Origin: Pseudomonas sp. KBW05 | Lineage (GTDB): Bacteria > Pseudomonadota > Gammaproteobacteria > Pseudomonadales > Pseudomonadaceae | NCBI RefSeq assembly: GCF_003852405.1 | Contig: NZ_QAJM01000015.1 | Coordinates: 1-49,515 of the forward strand | Length of the DNA stretch: 49,515 nt | Reading direction: 5' to 3' | Part shown: positions 20,393 to 28,513 of the stretch, in pieces | How the letters are laid out: every line of letters starts with the position of its first letter | How positions within the stretch are numbered: position 1 is the stretch's first letter | Notes under the pieces: generated by a model | The model's database searches: none | What the model saw: only the letters and a program-made list of their open reading frames with translations | Told to the model about the DNA's origin: nothing | Position numbers and translations under genes: made by a program

Positions 20393-21055
20393 TTAACGAC
20401 GGATCGCCAGACGCTGTTCCAGGTAACGGAGCAGCATGGCAATGAGGTAACAGGCAGCCACGTAGAGCGCGGTCGTGACCAGCCAGGTTTCAATCACCCG
20501 GTAGCTTTCGACGTTGATCTTGCGGGCGTAATAGGTCAGCTCCGGCACGGCAATCGCGGCGGCCAGCGAGGTGTCCTTGAACAGCGAGATAAAGTTGTTC
20601 GACAGTGCCGGCAGCACGTTGCGCAGCATCACCGGCACGGTGATGTAGGCACGGATGCGCCATTCGCCCAGGCCGATGGCCAGGCCGGCTTCACGCAGCC
20701 CCTTGGGAATGTTCAACAGCCCGGCGCGGAATACTTCGGTCAGGTAGGCACCGGCGTACAACGACAGAGTGATGATGAACGAGGGGATTTTGTCGAGGCG
20801 AATCCCCAGGGACGGCAAGGCAAAGTAGATCAACAGGATCAGCACCAGAATCGGCGTATTGCGCACCACCGTCACATACACCGAGGCGAAGATGCGCAAC
20901 GCACGGTGCTTGGACAGCATGGCAAAGGCCATCAGCAGGCCGATCACGCAGCCGATGGCGATCGACAGCAGTGCCAGTTGCAGGCCCAGACCGAGCCCCG
21001 CCAGCAAGGTGTCGAAATCGCGCCACACGGCGGCAAAGTTCAACTGATAGTTCAT
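20393..21055 (-). CDS. ABC importer permease, polar amino acid type (first)
   Basis: A 220-residue HisQ-family permease of the same subfamily. It shows SVYVTVVRNTPILVLILLIY near residue 75 and the EAA loop GLREAGLAIGLGEWRIRAYI. About five hydrophobic segments are visible. It is the second gene of the leftward operon, 52 bp downstream of the binding protein gene, and precedes its partner by 11 bp. The N-terminus (MNYQLNFAAVWRDFDTLLAGL) is typical for this group, supporting ATG 21055. Confidence 0.92.
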   Translation of the reverse strand: MNYQLNFAAVWRDFDTLLAGLGLGLQLALLSIAIGCVIGLLMAFAMLSKHRALRIFASVYVTVVRNTPILVLILLIYFALPSLGIRLDKIPSFIITLSLYAGAYLTEVFRAGLLNIPKGLREAGLAIGLGEWRIRAYITVPVMLRNVLPALSNNFISLFKDTSLAAAIAVPELTYYARKINVESYRVIETWLVTTALYVAACYLIAMLLRYLEQRLAIRR

Positions 21056-21107
21056 GGTCAGCAGTACCTAATAGGGGCGCCGTTGGCGGCGCCCCGGTTG
21101 TCACGAA

Positions 21108-21956
21108 TCATTTGAACTCGACAGGGAAACCAATCGCCGGCTCGGGCAGGTCGACGCCAAACCATTGCTTGAACGAGGCCTTGTAGGTGGGGAATTCCAC
21201 ACCGGTCATGGCTTCGTGCAGGGCGGTATTGACGAAGTTCAGCCAGTCCTGGTCGCCACGCTTGACCGCGCACGCGTAGGTTTGCGGGCTCCAGGCGTAA
21301 ACCGGGCTGCGGTAGCGGCCGGGGTTCTGCACCATCAGGTATTTGACCGAAGACTGGTCGGTGGCGGCGGCATCGGCGCGGCCGGAGTTCACTGCCTGGT
21401 ACATCAGGTCAACGCTGTCGTACTGGTCGACCTTGGCCTTGGGCAGCGCCTGGTGCACCAGCTCTTCGGCGTACACGTTTTGCAGCACGGCCACGGTCAC
21501 GCCGTCGCCGGCGGCTTGCAGGTCTTCAATCTCTTTGTATTTGCTGTTGTTGGGCAGCAGCAGGCCCACGCCTTCGCGGTAGTACGGCAGGGTAAACGCG
21601 ACCTGCTGCGCACGGCTGGCGGTGACAGTAATGAACTGGCAGCTCATGTCGACCTTGTCGGTCAGCAGGTTGGGAATCCGTGCGTCAGACGACTGCACCA
21701 CAAACTCGACCTTGCTGGGGTCGTTGAACAATCCCTTGGCGACAATGCGGCCGATGTCGATATCAAACCCTTGCAACTTGCCATCCGCTCCCTGGAAGTG
21801 CCACGGCGCATTGGTACTGCCTGTACCCACGATCAGATGCCCACGCTTGAGCACGTTGTCGAGCTTGCTGTCCGCCGCCTGCACGAGGCTTGCGAGGGAA
21901 GCCGATGCGGCGAAGAGAAAAACACACGCTTTGAACACGGAAGGTCGGTGATGCAT
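21108..21956 (-). CDS. Periplasmic binding protein of the amino-acid-type ABC importer
   Basis: A 282-residue family 3 solute-binding protein. Residues 1-27 are a signal peptide (basic start, then VFLFAASASLASLVQA before ADSKLDN). The mature protein has the family motifs GHLIVGTGSTNAPWHF, LQGFDIDIGRIVAK and the DMSCQFITVTASRAQQVAF segment. ATG 21956 has a GGAG ribosome binding site and begins the signal peptide; a longer frame to 22088 would lack one. It is the first gene behind a sigma54 promoter (22022-22037). Ligand inferred from the cluster: D-glucosaminate or a related amino acid. Confidence 0.92.
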   Translation of the reverse strand: MHHRPSVFKACVFLFAASASLASLVQAADSKLDNVLKRGHLIVGTGSTNAPWHFQGADGKLQGFDIDIGRIVAKGLFNDPSKVEFVVQSSDARIPNLLTDKVDMSCQFITVTASRAQQVAFTLPYYREGVGLLLPNNSKYKEIEDLQAAGDGVTVAVLQNVYAEELVHQALPKAKVDQYDSVDLMYQAVNSGRADAAATDQSSVKYLMVQNPGRYRSPVYAWSPQTYACAVKRGDQDWLNFVNTALHEAMTGVEFPTYKASFKQWFGVDLPEPAIGFPVEFK

Positions 21957-21980
21957 GACAAGCACTCCAGGGGTTGTGTA

Positions 21981-21996
21981 TTCCGCTATACCGGAA
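21981..21996. promoter_or_regulatory. Candidate IclR-family operator
   Basis: TTCCG-N6-CGGAA, a 16-bp inverted repeat 25-40 bp upstream of the binding protein start. A third matching half-site CGGAA lies at 22012-22016; TATTCCG at 21979-21985 and CGGAATA at 22012-22018 also mirror each other. Placed just downstream of the predicted sigma54 start, it could act as a roadblock. Assignment to the cluster's IclR regulator is inferred. Confidence 0.45.
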
Positions 21997-22021
21997 CCTA
22001 GTATGTAACAACGGAATAGAC

Positions 22022-22037
22022 AGCAGAAAGTGTGCCA
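22022..22037 (-). promoter_or_regulatory. Sigma54 (-24/-12) promoter of the ABC importer operon
   Basis: On the minus strand TGGCAC, five bases, then TGCT: -24 GG and -12 GC are exactly 10 bp apart, and TGGCAC matches the consensus. Transcription would begin near 22012, giving a leader of about 55 bases that contains the TTCCG palindrome. Together with an NtrC-like site further upstream this points to nitrogen-regulated expression. Confidence 0.7.
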
Positions 22038-22203
22038 CACGCGGTAACAGAAAAACACGCGAGGAATAAATTTATTAAAAATCAGCAAGATAAGTCATTT
22101 CGTACGATACGGCGTTGCGCCAGCACCTGCGGCCAACGTGATACCCCAGGCCCCACTGTGCGGTGATAGGCCCCAGTCGGGTGCGCCATTAGAGCGTTAC
22201 CGT

Positions 22204-22218
22204 GCACCGTTGCAGTGC
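22204..22218. promoter_or_regulatory. NtrC-like binding site
   Basis: GCAC-N7-GTGC matches the core of the NtrC enhancer consensus. It lies about 170 bp upstream of the -24 box of the importer promoter. Only one clear site is seen, whereas NtrC enhancers often come in pairs, so this remains a candidate. The rest of the gap between 21957 and 22289 holds the promoter, the TTCCG palindrome and TCGTACGA at 22100-22107; nothing else is recognised. Confidence 0.5.
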
Positions 22219-22245
22219 GCGCGCACCGTGGAAAAATCCCCACGC

Positions 22246-22261
22246 TGGACTAGCCTTTGCA
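22246..22261 (+). promoter_or_regulatory. Weak sigma54-like promoter before the small exported protein
   Basis: TGGAC, then TTTGCA, with GG (22247-22248) and GC (22259-22260) exactly 10 bp apart. The -12 part is perfect and the -24 part is poor (TGGAC instead of TGGCAC). A start near 22272 would leave a short leader containing the AAGGA ribosome binding site. Confidence 0.3.
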
Positions 22262-22289
22262 CATCCCCGCCGACAAGGACCGCACCCCG

Positions 22290-22538
22290 ATGAAGCTCAG
22301 CCTCACCCTGGTTATATGTTCCTGTCTGATCGCCACCAGCGCCTGGGCCAGCAACGACCGGCGCGACTGCAAGATAGAACTGCGCAAGCTCAACGAAGCC
22401 TTGAGCACCAACTACACCAGCCAGAACCACCACGGCTACCGCCAGGCAAAGGCCTCGCGGGATAACCTGGAATACAAGAAATGCGCGAACCAGGCCCGCA
22501 AGGCGCGCGAACGTCTGGAGCGTGATGCGAACCTGTGA
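22290..22538 (+). CDS. Small exported protein of unknown function
   Basis: An 82-residue protein. Residues 1-20 form a clear signal peptide (MKLSLTLVICSCLIATSAWA, cleavage after AWA). The mature 62 residues are charged, with two cysteines (in RRDCKIEL and YKKCANQA) that could form a disulfide, and look mainly helical (KIELRKLNEALS, ARKARERLERDA). ATG 22290 was chosen for the signal peptide and an AAGGA ribosome binding site. I do not recognise a family; similar short lysine- and arginine-rich periplasmic proteins are common in Pseudomonas. It is divergent from the ABC importer operon and shares its control region. Confidence 0.7.
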   Translation: MKLSLTLVICSCLIATSAWASNDRRDCKIELRKLNEALSTNYTSQNHHGYRQAKASRDNLEYKKCANQARKARERLERDANL

Positions 22539-22614
22539 AGGTTGACAGTAGACGGCAGCGAATCTGCGATTTAGCGTTGGCACTCAATTGACGCCATGCA
22601 GGAGCACCACCGTC

Positions 22615-22944
22615 ATGGGACTTGCCACCGCAACGATTGCCAATGCCGAGGATTACCAACGGGTGCTGAGTACGCCGCACCCGGTGTTTCTGCTGTTTGT
22701 TTCAGCGCACTGCCCTGCGTGCACCGAAGCCGTGCCGCTGTTTGAAAAGGTTGCCGCCAGATATCCCATCGTCGTGAGCATGGTGCTTGACTGCGCACAA
22801 ACCCCAAGGCATCCCGAGGTGACGGGCACCCCGACCGGGCTGGTCTATGTCAACGGGGAACTGAAAGAGAAACTCCAAGGTTTCGGCCCCTTGGAAGATC
22901 AGGCACAACTCGTGGAGGATACCTTCGCCCGCTACGCCAGTTAG
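22615..22944 (+). CDS. Thioredoxin-fold protein with CPAC motif
   Basis: A 109-residue thioredoxin-like protein. The redox motif is CPAC in VSAHCPACTEAVPLF, and the cis-proline turn is TGTPTGLVYVNG, so the fold is complete. There is no signal peptide, suggesting a cytoplasmic thiol reductant or a co-chaperone-like role. CPAC is less common than CGPC of housekeeping thioredoxin. A GGAG lies about 11 bp before ATG 22615; an in-frame start at 22588 would add nine residues without a good ribosome binding site. Single gene, 65 bp before the diguanylate cyclase gene. Confidence 0.82.
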   Translation: MGLATATIANAEDYQRVLSTPHPVFLLFVSAHCPACTEAVPLFEKVAARYPIVVSMVLDCAQTPRHPEVTGTPTGLVYVNGELKEKLQGFGPLEDQAQLVEDTFARYAS

Positions 22945-23009
22945 CCCTTGCACGGCCCTGACAGACGTCTACGCTGCTCAATGCAGTCTCAGCCGAGCCA
23001 GGGTCAGCA

Positions 23010-24089
23010 ATGTTCAAGACCATTGAAGCCGAAGTCCTCAAGAAACTCCCCTCACCCGCCTTGCAACTTGAGTTCGCCCAGCATGATTTCGAGCGACTCA
23101 AGCCGTTCTGCCTGTTGATCTACCTCGCCAGCATCAGCATCTGGCTGGTGTTCAACCTGATCGTCAGCTTTCGCGGCGGCCAAGGCTTTACGTTCTATTC
23201 GGTGATATTTCTCAGCGCACTGTTGATCACCACGCTGGTGCTGGCCTTCAACACACAGGTGCGCCACTTCCAATGGATCAACCTGATCTTCGTCAGCATC
23301 ATCGCCATCGGCATCCGCCTGGTGATCGAAGGCCTGCCCATGGACCTGCACCCCGGCTGGCTGATCCTTGGCGCCTCGACCATTTTGTACAGTGCCTCCG
23401 TGCTACCGCTGAGGCGCTGGGCATTCGCCGCCACGCTGGTGATCACCTGGGTGGTGCTTAACCCGTTCTACCTCACGGAAACCTCGGTGCTGGAAGTCAA
23501 AGGCACCACGGTGTTCTTTTACTCCAGCTTCCTCAGCCTGCTGACCCTCTACAGCTTCCTGAAACTGCGCCAGGTCAAGCTGAGCAACTACATCATGGCC
23601 AAGCTGCTGCTGGACCAGGCCTACGTGGACACCCTGACCGACATCCCCAACCGCCGCGCGTTCATGGCCAGCGCCGGGCAGAAGCTCGCCCACCAACCGC
23701 GCACGCACGACCATTACCTGGCGATGGTCGACATCGACAATTTCAAGAAAGTGAATGACCGGTTTGGCCACGATATTGGTGACGACGTACTCAAGCGCGT
23801 CGCCCATGACATCCGCGTCGTGATGAACGACTTCGACTACGCCCGCCTTGGCGGTGAAGAGTTCGCCATCTACCTGGCAGGGGTACGCCGCGAAGACGCG
23901 GCGCAGTTGGCGGGCCAGTTGTGCGCCCAGGTTCGAGCGGACGCCAGCCAACACCCGGTGACCATCAGCATCGGCCTGGCCCGGGTGGAGGATGGCGAAA
24001 CCTTGAACCAAGTGCTGATCAAGGCGGACCAGGCGTTGTATGTGTCAAAACATGCGGGCAAGGACCGCTTTACGTTTCACGCACCATAG
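23010..24089 (+). CDS. Membrane-bound diguanylate cyclase (GGDEF)
   Basis: A 359-residue protein that would make cyclic di-GMP. The N-terminal half (about residues 30-185) contains roughly six hydrophobic segments forming a membrane sensor. The C-terminal GGDEF domain (about 195-355) has the substrate-binding [10 protein letters not shown] segment and an intact active-site GGEEF starting at residue 281. The product-inhibition RxxD motif normally nine residues before it is not present (MNDF is there instead), so feedback control may be missing. No EAL domain. The last 20 bp overlap the end of the convergent TerC-family gene. Confidence 0.92.
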   Translation: MFKTIEAEVLKKLPSPALQLEFAQHDFERLKPFCLLIYLASISIWLVFNLIVSFRGGQGFTFYSVIFLSALLITTLVLAFNTQVRHFQWINLIFVSIIAIGIRLVIEGLPMDLHPGWLILGASTILYSASVLPLRRWAFAATLVITWVVLNPFYLTETSVLEVKGTTVFFYSSFLSLLTLYSFLKLRQVKLSNYIMAKLLLDQAYVDTLTDIPNRRAFMASAGQKLAHQPRTHDHYLAMVDIDNFKKVNDRFGHDIGDDVLKRVAHDIRVVMNDFDYARLGGEEFAIYLAGVRREDAAQLAGQLCAQVRADASQHPVTISIGLARVEDGETLNQVLIKADQALYVSKHAGKDRFTFHAP

Positions 24090-25626
24090 CCACCAGGGTC
24101 ACCCGTCGCTCCTCGACGGCCGCCACGGTCAGGCGCCAGCCCTCGTACACCAGGCTGTCGCCCACCACCGGCAAGCGGTCCAGCAGGCTCATCACCAAGC
24201 CGGCGAGGGTCTGGTAGTCCTCGGTTGCCGTGGCATTGAAACCGGTGCGCTGGCGGATCTGGTTGAGATTGAGGGCGCCGTTCACGCGAAAACCTGCACC
24301 GTCCTCGACAATGTCCGGCCCCTCGATTTCACTGGCGTCAGGCAGTTCACCGGCGATGGATTCGAGAATGTCGGTCATGCTCAACACGCCCATGAAGTCA
24401 CCGAATTCGTTGATCACAAAGGCGATGTGCGTGGACTCCTGGCGCATCTGCTCCAGGGCGTTGAGCACCGAGAAACTCTCCAGCAGGTTGATCGCCCGGC
24501 GCGCCAAATGCTCCAGGTTCGGCTCATTGCCCGCCAGGTACTCCTTGAGCAACTCCTTCTTGTGCACAAAGCCCAGGGGTTCATCCACCGCGCCATTACG
24601 GATCAACGGCAGGCGCGAGTAGGACGAATGCATCAATTTCAGGCGAATCGTCTCAGCATCGTCCGCCAAGTCGATGTAGTCCACCTTGGCCCGTGGCGTC
24701 ATCAACGTACGGATCGGCCGCTCGGCCAATTGCAGTACGCCGCTGATCATCACGCGCTCGCGGCGATCAAACAGCGGACCTTGCGTGGTATCTGGCTCGC
24801 CCAACAGGTCGGCGACCTCTTCACCCACCTCTTCCACCGCCAGGCTGCGCCCGCCGAGCAAGCGCATCACCGCATGGGCGGTGCGCTCACGTACCGGCAA
24901 CACGCCTTGCGCCGACTTCTTGCGACGAGCGCGGGCAATCTGGTTGAACACTTCGATCAGGATCGAGAAACCGATGGCCGCATACAGATAGCCCTTCGGA
25001 ATATGGAAACCCAGGCCTTCGGCGGTCAGGGCGAAACCGATCATCATCAAGAAGCCCAGGCAGAGCATGATCACCGTCGGGTGCGCATTGACGAAGCGGG
25101 TCAACGGCTTGCTCGCGACGATCATCAGGCCGATGGAAATGATCACCGCGATCATCATCACCGCCAGTTCATCCACCATGCCTACGGCGGTAATCACCGC
25201 ATCGAGGGAGAACACCGCGTCGAGCACCACGATCTGCGCCACGATCGGCCAGAACATCGCATAGGCTGCGTTGCCGCTGCGCTGGGCGACGTGGCCTTCG
25301 AGGCGTTCGTGCAATTCCATGGTGGCCTTGAACAACAGGAACACACCACCAAACAGCATGATCAGGTCGCGGCCGGAGAAGCTCTTGTCGAACACCTCGA
25401 ACAGCGGCTGGGTGAGGGTCACCAACCACGAAATACTCGCCAGCAGGCCCAGGCGCATCAGCAATGCCAGGGACAAACCGATCAAGCGCGCACGGTCACG
25501 CTGCTCGGGTGGCAGTTTGTCCGCGAGGATCGCGATAAACACCAGGTTGTCGATACCCAGCACCAGTTCCAGCACAATCAAGGTCAACAGGCCGAGCCAG
25601 GCCGTTGGATCCGCTAACCATTCCAT
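24070..25626 (-). CDS. TerC-family membrane protein with CBS and CorC/HlyC domains
   Basis: A 518-residue inner-membrane protein. The N-terminal TerC domain (about 1-235) has seven or so hydrophobic segments and the acidic intramembrane motifs [12 protein letters not shown] and [12 protein letters not shown] that mark the family. A pair of CBS domains follows (about 300-420), then a CorC/HlyC transporter-associated domain (about 430-515). The same architecture is found in E. coli YoaE and YegH. TerC relatives have been tied to manganese or calcium export, but the substrate here is unknown. Convergent with the diguanylate cyclase gene, overlapping by 20 bp. Confidence 0.9.
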   Translation of the reverse strand: MEWLADPTAWLGLLTLIVLELVLGIDNLVFIAILADKLPPEQRDRARLIGLSLALLMRLGLLASISWLVTLTQPLFEVFDKSFSGRDLIMLFGGVFLLFKATMELHERLEGHVAQRSGNAAYAMFWPIVAQIVVLDAVFSLDAVITAVGMVDELAVMMIAVIISIGLMIVASKPLTRFVNAHPTVIMLCLGFLMMIGFALTAEGLGFHIPKGYLYAAIGFSILIEVFNQIARARRKKSAQGVLPVRERTAHAVMRLLGGRSLAVEEVGEEVADLLGEPDTTQGPLFDRRERVMISGVLQLAERPIRTLMTPRAKVDYIDLADDAETIRLKLMHSSYSRLPLIRNGAVDEPLGFVHKKELLKEYLAGNEPNLEHLARRAINLLESFSVLNALEQMRQESTHIAFVINEFGDFMGVLSMTDILESIAGELPDASEIEGPDIVEDGAGFRVNGALNLNQIRQRTGFNATATEDYQTLAGLVMSLLDRLPVVGDSLVYEGWRLTVAAVEERRVTLVAMVRET

Positions 25627-25879
25627 TTATAGAGTCTCTTTAATTCGAAGTTCAGAATGCCAGGCACAGCAATGCGCGGTCAGTGGACCGGGACAAGGTT
25701 AGCAGTCGGAATACGGGATGCTTCAGCGGGAACGGCAGCAGCGGATGTCTTGGGGAAAGACGACTGGGGGGCTCCGAGAGGGTGTTCATGCAAATCCTGC
25801 GATAAAAAAGGACTTGAATCGTACAACCGAAAGGCAAAATTCCTACAACGCAAAACTATTACAAGATCTGTAATCGTGT

Positions 25880-26749
25880 TCAGCGCCCCGCTTTCACCTG
25901 CTGGATAAACCGCGCAACCGCCGGTGCTTTTTCAAACCGCCGATGAATCAGTGACAGCCACGACGACGCGTCATTGCCTTGAATGGGGCGGTACAGCACA
26001 TTCGGCAGCGTCACATGCCCCACCACCGACGCCGGCACCACCGCAACGCCCTGCCCCAGCGACACCAGCGCCAGCACCGCGACCAAGCCCCCCGGCTGCG
26101 GCCCCAGACGCGGCGCATAACCGCCCTGGGCGGCCACATGTAGCGTGCCGCTGATCTGCTCCGGCAGGATAAAGGTCTCGTTTTGCAGGTGTTCGCAACC
26201 GATGGCCTTCAATCCCAGCAGCCAGGAACCCTGTGCCACCGCCAGGACAAACCCCTCACTGTCCAGGCGCACCGCTTCCACGCCATCGGGCAGGGTCATG
26301 GGTGAGCGGACGTAACCAATGTCATACCGCCCATCCGCGACCGCACCTGGCAATGCGGCCATGGCGCATTCGCGCACATTCACGCTCACATCGGGAAACG
26401 CCTGACTGAACGCCTGCATCTGCCGCTGCAGCACGCCGCCATACACCGCCGACGCCACATAACCCAGTTCGATATGCCCGATATCACCGCGCCCGGCCCG
26501 TTGGGCGTGGCGCTGGGCGCATTCGAATTGGCGCACGGTGGCTTCGGCTTCCTGCACCAGTGCCGCGCCCGCTTCGGTCAGGCTGACTTCGCGCTGCTGA
26601 CGGATAAACAAGCGCGTGCCCAATGCGGTTTCCATGTCCTGGATCTGCCGGCTCAAGGTCGGCGGGGCAATGCCCAATTGCTCGGCGGCGCGGGTGAAGT
26701 TGCGTTGCCGGGCGACGGCCAGGAAGTAGCGGAAATGACGGATTTCCAT
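25880..26749 (-). CDS. LysR-family transcriptional regulator
   Basis: A 289-residue LysR-type regulator. The N-terminal winged helix-turn-helix (about 1-60) includes LAVARQRNFTRAAEQLGIAP and PTLSRQIQDMETALGTRLF. The C-terminal substrate-binding domain (about 90-285) shows GHIELGYVASAVYGGVL. It is divergent from an MFS drug-type exporter, with a 151-bp shared control region, the usual layout for a regulator and its target. The inducer is unknown. Confidence 0.92.
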   Translation of the reverse strand: MEIRHFRYFLAVARQRNFTRAAEQLGIAPPTLSRQIQDMETALGTRLFIRQQREVSLTEAGAALVQEAEATVRQFECAQRHAQRAGRGDIGHIELGYVASAVYGGVLQRQMQAFSQAFPDVSVNVRECAMAALPGAVADGRYDIGYVRSPMTLPDGVEAVRLDSEGFVLAVAQGSWLLGLKAIGCEHLQNETFILPEQISGTLHVAAQGGYAPRLGPQPGGLVAVLALVSLGQGVAVVPASVVGHVTLPNVLYRPIQGNDASSWLSLIHRRFEKAPAVARFIQQVKAGR

Positions 26750-26765
26750 CGCAGGATTAGCTCAA

Positions 26766-26791
26766 AGGTAATGAAGTTCTTATTGCTACCT
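26766..26791. promoter_or_regulatory. Possible LysR site between regulator and exporter
   Basis: AGGTA-N16-TACCT, an inverted repeat about 17-42 bp upstream of the LysR start codon, where autoregulatory sites of this family often lie. The arms are only 5 bp, so chance is a real alternative. Confidence 0.25.
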
Positions 26792-26900
26792 AACAAAGGC
26801 AGCGTTGGACGGCGATAAGCTGGGCCTATCCTAACAGCCAGAGAGCCTTTGCGATGCCTTGCGATTTCACACCTACCATTGCCTACTGGGTAATCCATCC

Positions 26901-28436
26901 ATGAGGCCCGTCAGCCCACGCTTGACGTTGCTCACCGCCTCCGGCGTCTGCTCGCTGATTGTGCTCGACACCAATATCGTCGCCGTCACCCTGCCGAGCA
27001 TCGCCCGCGACCTGGGGGCCAATTTCGCCGATATCGAGTGGGTCGTCAGTGCCTATATGCTGGCTTTCGCCGCACTGCTCTTGCCGGCCGGCAGCCTTGC
27101 CGACCGCTTCGGGCGCAAGAAAACCCTGGTGTGGGGCTTGAGTATTTTCATCCTCGCGTCCCTGGGTTGCGGCGCCGCGCCCAGCGCGTTGTGGCTGGAT
27201 ATCGCCCGCGCCGTCAAAGGCGTCGGCGCGGCGCTATTGCTGACGTCGGCCTTGGCGTCCATCGGCCATACCTTCCACGATGAAGTGGAGCGCGCCAAAG
27301 CCTGGGCGTTCTGGGGCGCGTGCATGGGCGTGGCGATGACCGCCGCGCCGACCCTTGGCGGCTTGATCACCGAGTACCTGGGCTGGCGCTGGATTTTCTA
27401 CCTCAACCTGCCCGTGGGCCTGGCACTGATGGCGCTGGTGCTGCGCGCCATCCCGGAATCCCGCGATACCCAGTCCGCCCGCCTTGATCCCTGGGGCAGC
27501 CTGGCGTTCAGTGCCAGCCTGCTGTGCCTGATCTGGGGGCTGATCGAAGCCAACCGCATCGGCTGGGACAGCCCGCCGACCTATGCGCGCCTGCTGGCTG
27601 GCGCCGTGCTGCTGGGGGTGTTTGTGCTGGTCGAGCGCGTGCAGCAACGGCCCATGGTGGACCTGCAACTGTTTCGCCACCCACGCTTTATCGGCGCCTT
27701 GCTCGGGATGTTTGCCTACGCCGGTTGCGCCCAGGTGATGATGACGCTGCTGCCCTTCTACTTGCAGAACGGCCTGGGGTTCTCCGCCATTGCTTCGGGG
27801 TTGGGCATGTTGCCGTTCGCCCTGACCATGCTGGTTTGCCCACGCATCGGTGCGCGCCTGGCGGGGCGTTTTACCCCGGCGACGATGATGGCAACGGGAT
27901 TGACCCTGGTGGGCTGCGGCAACCTGCTCAGCGCGTGGGCGGTGGATGTCAGCGGGTATGTACCCTTCGCGTTGGCGATTGCGGTCACGGGGGCCGGCGC
28001 GGGTTTGCTCAATGGCGATACGCAGAAAAACATCATGGCTTGCGTGCCGCGCGACCGCGTCGGGATGGCCTCGGGGATGAGTACCACTATGCGTTTCAGC
28101 GCGATCATGCTGGCCATTGGCGTGTATGGGGCGTTGTTGAGCAGCCATAGCGAGCAATTGTTGGGGGCGAGTATCGGTGCGCAGTGGCAGGGCCAGGTGG
28201 CCGGGATCGCGTCGCGGGTGGTGGCGGGTGATATGCCAGCGGCGATGGGGTTGTTGCCGGCGTCGGCGAGGGCCAATGTGCAGCCGCTGGCACAGCAGGC
28301 GTTTGTCGGGGGTTTCGGTGGGGTGTTGTGGGTGGCGGGATGGTTGGGGTTGCTGGGGGCGTTGGTGGTGGGGCTGTTGATGCGGCACCCGATCAATGTG
28401 GGAGCGGGCTTGCTCGCGAAGACGGAGTGTCAGTGA
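26901..28436 (+). CDS. MFS efflux transporter, DHA2 (14-segment) family
   Basis: A 511-residue major facilitator of the EmrB/QacA type, with about 14 membrane segments, likely exporting toxic compounds by proton antiport. Motif A is GSLADRFGRKKTLVWG, motif C-like glycine-rich stretches follow (GACMGVAMTAAPTLGGLI), and LDTNIVAVTLPSIARDLG near the N-terminus is the family's D1 motif. ATG 26901 starts this region properly. The last 13 residues (NVGAGLLAKTECQ) are translated from a REP element, with the stop codon inside it. This suggests that a REP insertion or nearby mutation replaced the original end. The tail follows the last helix and is probably tolerated. Confidence 0.9.
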   Translation: MRPVSPRLTLLTASGVCSLIVLDTNIVAVTLPSIARDLGANFADIEWVVSAYMLAFAALLLPAGSLADRFGRKKTLVWGLSIFILASLGCGAAPSALWLDIARAVKGVGAALLLTSALASIGHTFHDEVERAKAWAFWGACMGVAMTAAPTLGGLITEYLGWRWIFYLNLPVGLALMALVLRAIPESRDTQSARLDPWGSLAFSASLLCLIWGLIEANRIGWDSPPTYARLLAGAVLLGVFVLVERVQQRPMVDLQLFRHPRFIGALLGMFAYAGCAQVMMTLLPFYLQNGLGFSAIASGLGMLPFALTMLVCPRIGARLAGRFTPATMMATGLTLVGCGNLLSAWAVDVSGYVPFALAIAVTGAGAGLLNGDTQKNIMACVPRDRVGMASGMSTTMRFSAIMLAIGVYGALLSSHSEQLLGASIGAQWQGQVAGIASRVVAGDMPAAMGLLPASARANVQPLAQQAFVGGFGGVLWVAGWLGLLGALVVGLLMRHPINVGAGLLAKTECQ

Positions 28437-28484
28437 ATACATCCGAAACTGATACACCGCATTCGCGAGCAAGCCCGCTCCCAC
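28398..28484. repeat. REP pair (REPIN) overlapping the 3' end of the MFS gene
   Basis: Inverted REP pair, slightly diverged in the left spacer (AAGACGGAG in place of AATGCGG). The left REP lies inside the MFS reading frame and encodes its C-terminal residues. The right end is 30 bp from the stop of the convergent sohB gene, so it may terminate both. Confidence 0.92.
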
Positions 28485-28513
28485 AAGGGCCCGCTGAGAC
28501 CTGAGGAAGCGGG

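Noticed and set aside
25627-25879. yybP-ykoY (manganese) riboswitch upstream of the TerC-family gene
   Set aside because: None of the conserved loop sequences could be found on the minus strand.
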